Position numbers and translations under genes: made by a program. A stretch of 64,000 nt of DNA from Turnera subulata. Taxonomy: Eukaryota; Streptophyta; Magnoliopsida; Malpighiales; Passifloraceae. The notes below the pieces were generated by a model. It worked only from the letters and a program-made list of their open reading frames with translations, was not told where the DNA came from and did not search any database. How positions within the stretch are numbered: position 1 is the stretch's first letter; the number at the start of each line of letters is the position of its first letter. Location: contig JAKUCV010004435.1 of assembly GCA_028386065.3 (NCBI GenBank), positions 62,001 to 126,000 on the forward strand, read 5' to 3'. Below are positions 11,241 through 21,617 of the stretch, piece after piece.

Positions 11241-12355
11241 TGGTGACTCTCCATTAACAGAGGAAGAGTTAGATGAAGAAGAGGTTCTGACCCAAGAACC
11301 TACGCAGCAGTTCGAGTCAATTGCCACTAGTAGACAAAGACGAGAAAGGAGAAAACCTGAACGTCTCATTGAAACGGTGGCGTATGCACTTCTAGTCGTT
11401 GATGATGTTCCTTCCACTTTTTTAGAAGCCATTTGGAGTTCTGAAAGTAGCAGTTGGAAAGAGGCAATGGAGGAGGAGATGAAATCTCTTTAGAAGAACA
11501 AAATATGGAAGTTGACACAACTACCGAAGGGAAAGAAGGAAATTGGATGCAAATGGGTATTTGCTAAGAAAGAAGGATTTCCTGACAAAAGTAATGTTCG
11601 CTACAAGGCAAGATTTGTGGCTAAAGGCTACGCTCAGAAGGAGGGAATTGATTATAATGAGGTATTTTCTCCAATTGTGAAGCATTCCTCCATTAGAATT
11701 ATGTTTGCCTTAATAGCACAGTTGAATTTGAAGCTAGCTCAACTTGATGTGAAGATCGCATTCTTACACGATGACTTGAAGGAGAAAATCTATATGACTC
11801 AGCCAGATGGATACAAAGTTGCTGGTAAAGAAAATTGGGCGTGCAAACTAGACAAGTCGTTATACGGTTTGAAGCAATCACCAGGACAGTGGTACAAATG
11901 ATTTGACAAGTTTATGTTGGGTCAGAAGTACACAATGAGCAAATACGACCATTGTGTATATTTGAGAAGACTACAAGATGGGTCCTACATCTATCTACTC
12001 TTATACGTTAATGATATACTGATAGCTACAAAGAGCCAACTTGAAATTGACAAGTTGAAGGCTCAGTTGAGTAGAGAGTTTGAGATGAAGGATTTGGGAG
12101 AAGCCAAGAAGATTCTCGGCATGGAGATAAGCAGGGACAGAGAGGGAGGCAAGCTCTGGCTGATTCAAAAGGAATATTTGAAGAAAGTACTACAATGTTT
12201 TGGCATGAATGAAGGGTCAAAACCTGTAGGTACTCCGCTTGCTCCTCATTTGAAGCTTAGCAGTCAGTTATCTCCGCAGATAGATGAAGAACGAGAGTAC
12301 ATGGCAAAAGTCCTTTATGCCAATGTAGTCAGAAGCTTGATGTATGCAATGGTGT
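11215..12355 (+). pseudogene. Copia 1 reverse transcriptase, stops and altered catalytic box
   Basis: The RVT_2 domain runs from WKEAMEEEMKSL (stop at 11491) through KKEIGCKWVFAKK, YKARFVAKGYAQKEGIDYNE, VFSPIVKHSSIR and LAQLDVKIAFLH to KSLYGLKQSPGQWYK. It then has a stop at 11899, followed by a second frame with LLLYVNDILIATKS and MKDLGEAKKILGMEI. The catalytic YVDD of copia RTs reads YVND here (codon AAT at 12010-12012), removing one metal-binding Asp. The domain stops at 12355, where a solo LTR is inserted. Confidence 0.92.
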
Positions 12356-13918
12356 TGTGAACACCCAAATTTGACCCATGAGAATCATATTGAGATTAGA
12401 CTGTTTGAATCATAAGACTGATGAGTTAGTCTTGGGTTAAAGCATGGATGGGGTTTAATTTTAATAGAATTTATACGTTATAGTAATTAAGACTTTTATA
12501 TGCCTAGGATTAATGAGACAATTTAATAATATGATATGTTAAGGACTAAATTGCTAAAATGTATTTTATCTCAATAAATTTGGGCTTGTTTATTTATTGA
12601 ACCCAATTATATTTATTTTTGGGTTGAAGATAATGTAAGGTTCCAATTTAATAAGGTATGGACTTTTCTTCAGAGTTGCACAGCCCATTAACACCTTGCT
12701 TGCAGACAAATTTAGCTCTGATTTTCGTGGAATATCAGAGTTAAATCATTCCTTAATAGCAAGAATATTTTTGGTATGATTTTGACTTAAAATGAAGAAT
12801 CAATGTGTAATTAGTCAATTAGGAGATGATTGAGGGGAGTAATAATCAAGAAAGTAGAGGATTCTGAGCAGTCTAGGGGTTAATTACGCGGTAGGATCAA
12901 TCAGGGAGGAATTAAGGGAGAATCGAGACCGAAAAAGGAAAGAACGGGTGAAACGCATAGGCGCGGGCGGTCTTCCACCCATGACCTCCCAGCCTGGCTA
13001 TCATCTATAGGATGACCGCCGGCCATGGCGGTCATGCACCTCCAGAAACGCATTTTCTCCCCGATTTTCTCCCGTAATCTGATTCTACTCGGTTTTGGCC
13101 TAGATTTTTTGCCATTACCTTGATCATTAAGGTGGTCCATGCCCCTAGGCTACCCAGAACACTATAAATAGGACTCCCTCTCACATTTCAGAGGACACAC
13201 ATTCGATTACACAAACACTCTTCATAAAGCTTTGAAGCTTGGAGAAATTCTATTTCTCCAAGTTTAAGAAATAGTTCCATAGGCAAAATTCTGGCAAAAT
13301 TTCGTAGGTAGCATCATCCATTGAAGGCAGCAAAGGGGAAAAACAAGAAGAACTCCAAGATTGAGTTAAGGAGTGGGAGAAAATTGTGTGGGAGGCACAA
13401 CCCAAACCAAGGAGCTAGAGGAGGGCTACAAGAGGTAATCCTAATCCCTTTTTGTCTGACCAATTATTGTTGAGATGTTGATGATGATGTGACTGTTGTG
13501 ATGCCATGTCAAGAACTACGTGGGCCTTGAACCCGGTCGCCGGGGTACGTAGGTGGTTTCTAGTGGTGGAAACTCAAGCCCAATCTTCTTCTTCTCCCCT
13601 TTCTTTTTAGTTTCAGTTATTATGTATTTCGTTGTTCACACTTGCACACTTGCACAAGGCATACAAAATCTTTCAATTGCACAAGGTTTCACCCCAACAT
13701 GGATGGGTGCCTAACACCTTCCCATCCATGACAAATCCCCGGGTCCAGCATCTTTGGTTCGCTATCTAGTTGCTTAAACGGAGTCATAAGAAGGTTTTCC
13801 CGAGTTTTGTCCTTTAATAAAACTTGGGTGGCGACTCCAAAGATGTTGGATGACGGTTATGAAGAAGGTGTAAGGAATAGGTGAATAGGCCCAAGTGATT
13901 TTGGGTCGGGTATTCACA
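12356..13918 (+). mobile_element. Solo LTR (1563 bp), family X, nested in copia 1
   Basis: The unit begins TGTGAACACCCAAATTTGAC and ends GGGTCGGGTATTCACA, with 5-bp duplications GGTGT at 12351-12355 and 13919-13923. Removing it together with one GGTGT restores the copia frame across the junction (MYAMV followed by CTRSDISQVVS), so the boundaries are exact. A TATA-like ACTATAAATAGG lies near 13162, close to the 3' end as expected for a promoter at U3/R. No coding domain is visible. A second copy of the same family is at 41224-44761 on the opposite strand. Confidence 0.95.
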
Positions 13919-13923
13919 GGTGT

Positions 13924-14549
13924 GTACGAGATCGGATATTTCACAAGTTGTTAGTGTTGTGAGCAGATACATGCATAATCCTGGCAGAGGTCATTGGCAA
14001 GCTGTGAAATGGATTCTTCGGTATATCAAAGATACCGTAGATGTTGGCTTAATGTTTGAGAAGGATGAATCACTTGGTTAAGGAGTGGTTGGATATTGTG
14101 ATTCTGACTATGCAGGAGATTTGGATAAGCGAAGATCGACGATGGGCTATTTGTTCACTTTAGCAAAAGCCCCTGGTAGTTGGAAGTCCACTTTACAGTC
14201 AACGGTGGCTTTGTCTACAACGGAGGTAGAGTATATGGCTATTACAGAAGCTGTGAAGGAGGCAATTTGGCTTCATGGATTGCTCAAAGACTTGGGGGTT
14301 GGTCAGAAACAACTTGTGGTATAATCTGACAGTCAGAGTGCTATTCATTTAGTGACGAATCAAGTCTTTCATGCACGGATGAAACACATTGATGTTCGCT
14401 ATCATTTTGTGTGGGAAATTCTTGAAGAAGAAGAGATACTTCTCCAGAAGATTTTGACAACAGAGAATCCTGCAGATATGATGACCAAGGTGGTGACAAG
14501 GGCCAAGTTTGAACATTGTTTAGACTTGGTTAATATCCTGCACATTTGA
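13924..14549 (+). pseudogene. Copia 1 RNase H domain, stop-interrupted
   Basis: Directly after the solo LTR duplication the frame reads CTRSDISQVVSVVSRYM and HWQAVKWILRYIKDT. After a stop near 14080 it continues [18 protein letters not shown] (catalytic Asp), [14 protein letters not shown] (catalytic Glu), an in-frame TAA where the usual Tyr/Cys of the next Asp motif should be, then SDSQSAIHL and MKHIDVRYHF, with the end at 14549. This is the classic copia RNase H series. Confidence 0.93.
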
Positions 14550-14640
14550 GTTGGCGTCAGATGGCGCAAGATGGAAGCACCGCAGAGGCTATTCTTTATT
14601 TGATTGAGAAGATAGAGATTTGGTGGGACTACAAAAAAAA

Positions 14641-14656
14641 AAACCAAGGTGGAGAT
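14641..14656 (+). other. Polypurine tract of copia element 1
   Basis: AAACCAAGGTGGAGAT lies directly before the 3' LTR start at 14657. It is a typical copia plus-strand priming site. Confidence 0.8.
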
Positions 14657-15261
14657 TGTTGGAATAGTGGTGTGTTTTTTTAATCCCACATCTATTAGGA
14701 AGTGGAAGTGAGGGGTTAGAAAATGCTATAAATAAGACCCCTCACCTCCCTTTAGTATCATCCCAAAAAATTAGAGTACATTGTATCCTAACAATTGTAC
14801 TAAATACTCTTCTCCTAGTAAAAAGAGAAGGCCCTTTTCTAGTGGTGCTCCGGAAACGTAGGCAAAATTGGCCGAACTCCGTTATCAATTTTTAGTGTGT
14901 TCTTTCTCTATTATTCCGCCTTCAATTTCCGCATTTGTTTATTTTGCTTAGTATTCAACATTGGCCCGCTAAGCCGCCTTATCTTTTTCTTGGCTGGCAA
15001 AGCCGCCTTGTTTAATTTGTTGGCCGGCTAAGCTGCCTTTGTCGGGTATAGGTTGTGAATTAAAACACTATGCAAGTGAGTCCTGTCTAGGAGGCTAGGT
15101 TTTAAATGAACCATTGTTCTCCAGTCTTTCCTGGGGATTTATCTTGGAGTGATAATTCTGTCTAAGGAGATAGGCTAGGCCATCTTTCCTGGGAATTATC
15201 GAATCAGTTCAATTCACTAGTTGTTTGTTGTAGTGGGGAAATTACCCGAGTTTCCCCAACA
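14657..15261 (+). repeat. 3' LTR of copia element 1
   Basis: 605 bp, the same length as the 5' LTR, with about 25-28 differences including compensating 1-bp indels. It ends TTTCCCCAACA at 15261, followed by the right-hand GTGCA duplication (15262-15266). Confidence 0.96.
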
Positions 15262-15772
15262 GTGCAGTCCACTCCCTTCCTGTTGGATCGCATATGTAAT
15301 ACACCCTTGGCTTTTCCAATTCTTCGAGGTTTTTACGCATTGCGTGGCACAAAAGTAAGCCATCAACACTACTGCTGCTGCTACCCAATCCCTGCTTGGA
15401 ACAAGGGACATGATCCAACTTAAATGATGTAGGGAATGATCGTCCACAGTATCTGATGTAGTGGTCGTCGATGATGTATTCGTTGTCGTCCTCCTTGCTG
15501 CGCATCCTGAGGTTGAGGATGAGTTGAAAGCCGGGAATCCTTCTGGGATGACAAAATTTGGACAACCAGCGATGGATAAAGATTGGTTTGTTGATCAAGG
15601 AATCCCAACGCTTACATACCGCCCTACATCGAATGACAGAGCTAGCAAGAGGGCAAGCTCTGCAAAGGATTTGGATCAATAAAGAATCGTCGATATTCTC
15701 CATACAAGACCCAGTTTGATTGTGAGGAGGTGTATCGATCGGTGTTGTTAAAGATTTTGCTGGTGCCGCCAT
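15262..15772 (-). pseudogene. F-box pseudogene, 5' part (split by copia insertion)
   Basis: Read leftward from an ATG at 15772 (MAAPAKSLTT) or a second Met at 15703 (MENIDDSLLI). An F-box follows (IDDSLLIQILCRACPLASSVIRCRAVCKRWDSLINKP). Then comes a FQLILN...YIIDDHYIRYCG region, a GLGSSSSSVDGLLLCHAM segment typical of the start of F-box-associated domains, and YYICDPTGREWTAL. The gene is cut exactly at the copia duplication GTGCA and continues at 7882. This half is fully open. F-box proteins bind SKP1 and deliver targets to SCF ubiquitin ligases. Confidence 0.88.
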
Positions 15773-15857
15773 ATTATAGTTTTCTACAATGCAAAGGGTT
15801 TAAGGGTTTTAAATTTGTTGTCTATATGATTCTGGTTGGTTGGGTTAGGAGAGTATT

Positions 15858-15859
<2 letters not shown>

Positions 15860-15898
<39 letters not shown>
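15860..15898. repeat. (AT)n microsatellite
   Basis: About 19 AT/TA dinucleotide units upstream of the F-box pseudogene. Simple repeat. Confidence 0.95.
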
Positions 15899-15900
<2 letters not shown>

Positions 15901-16099
15901 GAGAGGAGTTTGAAACCGCCTCAACCAAGTTTAATAAAAAAAATCCACGTCTATATATTGAGTTGACTTGGTTCGCTTGATTTGCAGGCCAAGTAGTTGG
16001 AGGGGATTGCAATCTCTATCGTTTTCCTTCTTTTCCTAATTTTTAATATTTATGTTGATGATAGTTTTCATTCTAAAATGAAGAAAAAATCTCGTACTA

Positions 16100-16553
16100 T
16101 ATCATGAGTTGTGGTGAAGAAATTATGAAATTAAGGATTGCAACGTCTGCTTCTCTTGCCAATCCCATTAAAATACTCATGGACATAATCTGCTTGCAAA
16201 AAAAGAAATCCTTTGAAAAAACCTCTATCCATTCCCATTTGTTTGTTTCAGTAGAAAAACCCTCTGTATAAAAGAACTTTCCTCCAATTTGTTGAAAAGG
16301 AGTACAAAACGTTGTGCGTGCTTTGTTGGGTTGATGAACTTAATTCCTCCTTCCAGCGTTTGATGAAGATGGAGCTAGAGATCAAAGATTTCCACCGCTT
16401 AGAGACTAACTTGCACTGAAAGGCAGATTTAAAAGTGAGGAATGATCGGCAGAGGATTTCCACCAATAAAGTATCATCAATGTTCTCCATACAAGACCCA
16501 AGTCCCTGATCAGCTAGAACTATTGGGGTTGAAGAATTCTCTTTTGCATAAAG
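16100..16553 (-). pseudogene. Second F-box pseudogene, tandem paralogue with internal deletion
   Basis: From Met at 16490 it reads MENIDDTLLVEILCRSFLTF and an F-box ending SKRWKSLISSSIFIKRW, clearly paralogous to the F-box at 15703. After about 80 residues the match jumps to the region that in the first copy encodes EVFSSETNK(W)EE, so roughly 100 codons between the F-box and the associated domain are missing. The open frame ends at 16248. Degenerate coding similarity fades out by about 16100. Upstream of the start, a LINE is inserted at 16568. Same strand as its neighbour: a tandem F-box pair, both dead. Confidence 0.82.
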
Positions 16554-16567
16554 GGATGCTCTACATA
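16554..16567 (+). repeat. LINE target-site duplication, left copy (14 bp)
   Basis: GGATGCTCTACATA at 16554-16567 matches GGATGCTCTATATA at 18603-18616 with one mismatch, flanking the LINE. The length is typical for target-primed reverse transcription. Confidence 0.9.
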
Positions 16568-16651
16568 TTTTTTTTTTGGAATACAATGATAGAAAGCAAG
16601 ACCCCTAAATGGGGTTTACAAACGTAGAAACAGATTCATCTAAATCCTTCA

Positions 16652-17249
16652 TCAGATGACCAAGGCAACCGAGGGCACTTGAACATGGTAGACCACGCCA
16701 CACGGTAGAGTGAAAGCGAACTTTGCGAGCCAATCAGCGGATGCATTGGCCTCCCGGAGTACATGAGCAAGCTGGACCTCCCATTGACGTTGGCATAAGC
16801 CCTTAATAGACTGCAGTAAAGAATTACCAACCAAAGCATCCCGGATCACCAAGCAATTCAAGTGCTTCCTTAGAATCACATTCCAGTAGAACTCTCCTAT
16901 ACCCCTTGTCATAGGCCAACATCAGACCCGTAAATATCCCCCACAATTCAGCTTACAGTACAGAGCACAAGCCAATGTGAAAACTAAATTCGGCTAACCA
17001 CTCACCATTAACACCTCGAATCAGCCCCCCTGCAGTCGTCTGGCCTCCGGACCCCGACAGAGGCCGCTGCCAACTCTCACCTAGCCTATTCGCCATGGAG
17101 CTTAGACCACAGGCATCCAAATCAGCCCGGGCAAGAGCCCTCTGTACATCCATACAAAAACTTGCAAAGATAGACCTTGGATCAAAGGGAGCTCGTTGGT
17201 TCGAAAACACCAAAGCATTACGCCACTTCCAAAAGAACCAAATAGACAC
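16652..17249 (-). pseudogene. LINE RNase H domain, frame-broken
   Basis: 17249-16953 carries the start of RNase H (TTAGGLIRGVNGEWLAEFSF, then HIGLCSVL). 16912-16652 carries the C-terminal part (RQWEVQLAHVLREANASADW). The middle, with the AEL motif, is broken by a frame change near 16950. Confidence 0.85.
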
Positions 17250-17423
17250 TCCGAACCATAATCTCTAAGAGACCTGAGGCAGAACCTCATTTGTAGCCGA
17301 GAGGTTCAATTTCATCCACAACTTAGGGCATGTCACCTGGAAAAAACCACAAGGTACACTCGTCCGAAAAGACTGCCAAAAAGTGAAAACTATCGGACAA
17401 TCATGCAGTACATGCAACATAGA

Positions 17424-18537
17424 TTACACCTCTTGCCTACAGCAGGGACATGTCGGTGAAGAGCTCATATGTCTCCTGAACCTCCGTAAATTAGTAAGCA
17501 AAGCATCCTGGGAAACAGTCCATAGGAACATCCTAATGCGTTGTGGACCATGCCACTTCCAAACACTGCTCCAAAACTGGTTCTCCAAAGGAGGCACTAC
17601 TGGCTGCAAAGCTAAATATGCATACTTCGTAGTAAACAACCCAGAAGCAGAAAATTTTCATGTAACCGAATCCCGAACCCCCGCTGAGAGAGACACAACA
17701 ATACATATAATCTGTAAACAAACCTAGGCAGCCAATGCTGAAATAAATCCCATCGCCTTAAACCTAACTCAGTTGTATAGTCCTTGACACATTTCGATAA
17801 TTCAGATTGTGGAATCGGTTGTAACGCGACAGTGTATAAAGGACCAACATCTGACAGCCAGGGATCACACCAAAATGAGATGCGGCGTCCATCACCTATA
17901 ATACATTCAGTGCCATCCCTCACAACCGGCCAAACTCGGGAGATGCCATGCCACGAGGATGAGCAGGCTCGGTGAGAAATATCCACAAGGACAACAGCAT
18001 CATGCTTCCAATAATTTCCACGGAGAACTCGCACCCATAAAGCATCAGGATTAGCAACCACCTGCCACCCTAATTTAGATAACAAGGCCGCATTTTGGTC
18101 ATACATATTACGTAAACCGAAACCACCTGCACACTTAGGAGATGTAACCAAGTACCAAGACACCAGATGTGGCCGACGATTCGTAGGAGAGGAGCCCTAA
18201 ACAAATGATCGGCACTGCTTCTAATCTGAGACAAAACTGACATGGGAAGACTAGCAGTTTGCATTGTAAACATCGGCAAAGCTGCCAAAGTCGATTGTGT
18301 GAGAGTAACTCGTCTCGCCATAGACAATTTCGCACCTTGCCACGCCGATAGTCGGTTATTCACTTTCTCCAATAACTGGGAGTACGTTTGTTGCGTCACT
18401 CTGCCATGGATAAGTGGTACACCTAGATAACGCCCCAAATCTGAAGTAACTGAGAAACCAAGTTGGTCTTTAAACAAATTTCGAGTTGCATGTGGAACAT
18501 TCTTCGAGAATAACATCTGAGTTTTGCCTGGGTTCAC
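17424..18537 (-). pseudogene. LINE ORF2 C-terminal half (RT end and zf-RVT)
   Basis: Three overlapping open stretches (18537-18070, 18163-17612, 17639-17424) in different frames carry the end of the RT domain and the zinc-binding region (SPTCPCCRQEV). Several frameshifts show long decay. Confidence 0.85.
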
Positions 18538-18889
18538 CTGCTGACCGGACTAACGACAAAAAGTAGAAAGAACATCCCGAATGGTAGATATCTGATCATC
18601 CCGGATGCTCTATATATTAATTTGTTCTGTACATGAAAAGGGTAAAGGAGAAATGATAGATTGGAATTTGGATCTCACCATTTGTTCTTGGAGATAATAT
18701 TAATTACATGGCTTGCGCTAGTCAAAGATACCCCTACTATTGTATTGCTCGATTACAAAGAGAAGAAGTCAAGATATATACCTATAGGAGTAAGTCGTCA
18801 CATGTGCAAAAAAAGAAAAATATACATGTGTAAGACAAGGATGTATATTTTTGTGCCCAAGTATCATGGTGAGACTTTGCTTACTAATC

Positions 18890-19480
18890 TACCTATACCT
18901 GGCAATTCGTGTTGTCGTGTCGGGTTCGTGTCGGGGTTCAACAGGTAAACGGGTTCAAAATCTTCAACCCAACCCGACTCATTTAATAATTATGTCGTGT
19001 CGTGTCCAACCCGTTTATTATCGTGTCGGGTTTGGGTTGACCCGCGGGTTATCTATTAAGTCTAACAAGCCTAAAAATCAGTATGAAAATTTTCTATTTT
19101 GCATAAGTCGTTGTATTTTTTAAGCAAATAGCCATATAATTAGATTTTCTCATATATTAAATAAAATTATAAATTATAGAATCATAATATAATAATATTT
19201 TAAAGCATTTATAGAAATATTTGGGGATAAATTTAATAATTTTGATCTTTAATATTAAATAAGTAAAATATCTATACTCTAAATATAATCGGGTCATAAA
19301 TAGGTACCCATCAGGTTGGCGGGTCAACCTGCGACCTGACCTGCTAATTTTCATGTCGTATCGGGTCGACCCATTTAACTGAACAGGTTGAAAATCTCAG
19401 ACCTATACCTGTCAATTTCGTGTCGGGTTCATGTCGGATTGTCGTGACAATACCCGCTTTACCAGGTCTACTTGGTAGTC
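18890..19480. repeat. Dispersed repeat rich in GTGTCGGGTT / GACCCG motifs
   Basis: The start and end both carry ACCTATACCTG(G/T)CAATT followed by CGTGTCGGGTT-type sequence. The interior has many CGGGTT, CAACCCG and TTTATTA motifs on both strands, around an AT-rich core. It has no coding capacity. The same motif class recurs at 37531-37870. It looks like a non-autonomous dispersed repeat; the class is not determined. Confidence 0.6.
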
Positions 19481-20555
19481 TGGGTATAGCAACGAATCCA
19501 AACTAATTGTCATCTAAGCATATGGTGAGAACCCAAACAATACTGATATAACCGAAAAATTTTAAAAATAAGAATCGGGAAAAAATAGTTTATCTAGGTT
19601 TGCCCTAGCTCAAGACGGCTGAAAGCAATACTGCTCTCAAAGGAAAGATCGATCTTCTCTCTCTTATCTAGATGGTGTGATATCATTTCATGAATGGGCA
19701 TTCTATGGGAATAAAATCCCAATAATGTAATTAGAATGTTAATTTCTTAGAACAAATTCGAAATCTTTTGGTTAAGTTAGAACAACTCCAACTCCAATCA
19801 ATCTAATCCCATGAGGTTTTTTGTTTATATTGTTTCATTTCTATTAATAAAGTTTCTCCAAATACAAAAATTTCCATTTATATCCTAAACCCAGAGTTCA
19901 CTCATTTTTTATAAACTCTGAAAATCAAAAAAAATGTCAAATTTTCCCACGAAACAATAAAATTAATCAAAAAAGTAACAAATGCTTTTGTCTGCATGTG
20001 GATTGTCGTATCATCAGAAATTCTGTAACTTAATGTTATCTTAGACTCTCGTTGTAACAAAAAAAAAATTGATTAATTTATGGCTTTTCAAAGAAAAAAA
20101 TTGATTAATTTATGGAACAAAAAAAAAAGTGAGATTGCCTACAATATTCTGACCATAAATCAAACTGCAAAATTTACTTTCACTGTGAAGCTATTCAAGA
20201 ACAGATTTTTTTTTTCACATGAAGAAACAGAACAAAAGAGGCACAGAGCTAAGGGAGGAAAAAAAGCAACATGCAATGACAATTCTATTGTCAAATCAAT
20301 TCCGTGAGTGATAAATAGCATGACCTGCATAAAACTCATCACCAAATCCAAGCAAAAGTAAACCAGATTGATTTGACAATTTGGAATCTTTGAGGCATTT
20401 TCACGAGCACACTGGGTACATAAAACTAACCGCCTACAGGCTACAAGTCACCTGAACCAAACGGCATGTCATACGAATGGTTTAACGTGTAAGAGAGAGA
20501 AAAAAGAAAGAAAAAAACAAAGAAACAAGCAACCTCACCAAACGACAACACACTT
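19481..20555. other. Intergenic DNA upstream of the RING/PHD gene
   Basis: AT-rich with several A-tracts. No coding region or clear repeat was recognised. It probably includes the promoter of the gene that starts downstream, but no strong TATA box was picked out. Confidence 0.4.
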
Positions 20556-21617
20556 CCTCTTGTCTTAAAATCGAAATGATTCTGTTCCTCCTCTCCCACA
20601 ACGAAAATCTCTCTACCCAAAACACTTGTCGTCCTCCCCTCTTCCTCCTCCTCCTCCTCCTCCTTCCTCCGCTCACCAGAGTATCCGGCGGCTCGTTTCT
20701 TCTCCGGCGACCCCTTCTCTCCGTCGCAAAGGTTAGACTTCACGTCTCTCTGCCCAAAAGAAGGATCCTTTTCGGTTTTCGTCTTTAATATTCCTCTGAT
20801 TTCTTTTGTTTTTTGTAGTTTAGGTTTCAGCTTGGATTTGATTGTTTCTCTTAATTAGGGTTTAGATTCCCTTAATCCTTGTCATGAATCTCTTTATTCC
20901 TCCGTTTAATTAGGTTTTACAGGAAGAATCGGTAGCTCGATTGACTTATCCTCGCCCCTCTCTGCCCTGGTCTCCGCCAGATTGATTTATTACAGTGGCA
21001 GAGGTAGTACTCCTGTTGTCTTAATTTTTTAGCTTAAATGTCTCTTCTTGTATTCTATTACTCCTCAATTTCCGTTTCTCTCTCTAGATTGGTTTTTTTC
21101 CCTATATGTTATGCGCGTTTAAGAGAGGATTAATTTTTTTAAAAGGAGGAAAGTCTGATTAAATGTAATATTGTAAATGGGTTTCTAGTGGTGATTCGTA
21201 AGGCATTAAGATATGGATTGATATTAGCTTCCAAAAAGGGTATCTTTTGATTTTTTTTTTTCTTTTCTGGATTTATTACAGGAAAACTTTGGCTGTCTTT
21301 GGTTTCCGTTATCTGGGGTTTACTAATTTTCCTTGTTTTCTGTGTTACTTTGACAGGACAGATCGGTTACAGGGCATGATTTGTAGATAGTGTGATCTCC
21401 TTGCTGTATTCTTTGTAAATGGACTACCAAGTTTCAGTGGAACCAAAGTAAAGAAAGATAATTGGGGTATCTTGAGATTTGGTGTGGATATTGTATGATT
21501 CGGTGCATTTCGATTAGGGGATGTTAAATATAATGGTTTTATTCGGGTCAAGGTGAAGGTAAAAGTGGTTAGAAACTTGTTGATTTGTGTTTGTGTGTTG
21601 GAGGTGGGGGAAGATAG
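20556..21617 (+). other. Probable 5' leader of the RING/PHD gene, with an intron at 20732-21356
   Basis: A pyrimidine-rich (TCC)n leader ends at a good donor (CGCAAAG|GTTAGA, 20731/20732). A T-rich stretch with a TACTAAT branch-like motif leads to the acceptor TTTGACAG|GACAG (21356/21357). The second leader exon then runs to the ATG at 21618 and contains at least one upstream ATG with a very short ORF (near 21375). The exon structure is inferred from splice consensus only. Confidence 0.5.

Larger units (their letters stand above)
7883..15261 (+). mobile_element. Copia LTR retrotransposon (Tork/Tnt1-like), full length, defective
   Basis: A 7379-bp element with two 605-bp LTRs (TGTTGG...CCAACA), a tRNA-Met-type primer site, gag-protease-integrase-RT-RNase H in copia order, and a purine tract before the 3' LTR. 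It is flanked by GTGCA and inserted into an F-box gene of opposite orientation. The LTRs differ at roughly 25-28 positions by eye (about 4-5%), so the insertion is not very recent. The polyprotein has several stops and frameshifts and an altered RT active site. Two foreign solo LTRs (10785-11146 and 12356-13918) are nested inside it. Confidence 0.97.
16568..18602 (-). mobile_element. 5'-truncated L1-type LINE inserted at the F-box paralogue
   Basis: A 2035-bp fragment whose 3' end is the short T-tract at 16568 (poly(A) on the minus strand). It contains, right to left, the RT C-terminus (18537-18070: MNPGKTQMLFSKNV, then LGRYLGVPLIHG), the following segment (18163-17612: CAGGFGLRNMYDQNAALLSK), the zf-RVT knuckle (17639-17424, MSSSPTCPCCRQEV) and RNase H (17249-16652, ending in the REANASADWLAKFA motif). 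ORF1, endonuclease and the RT active-site box are missing, as expected of 5' truncation. It is distinct in sequence from the LINE at 1-6140. It is flanked by a 14-bp duplication. Confidence 0.93.
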
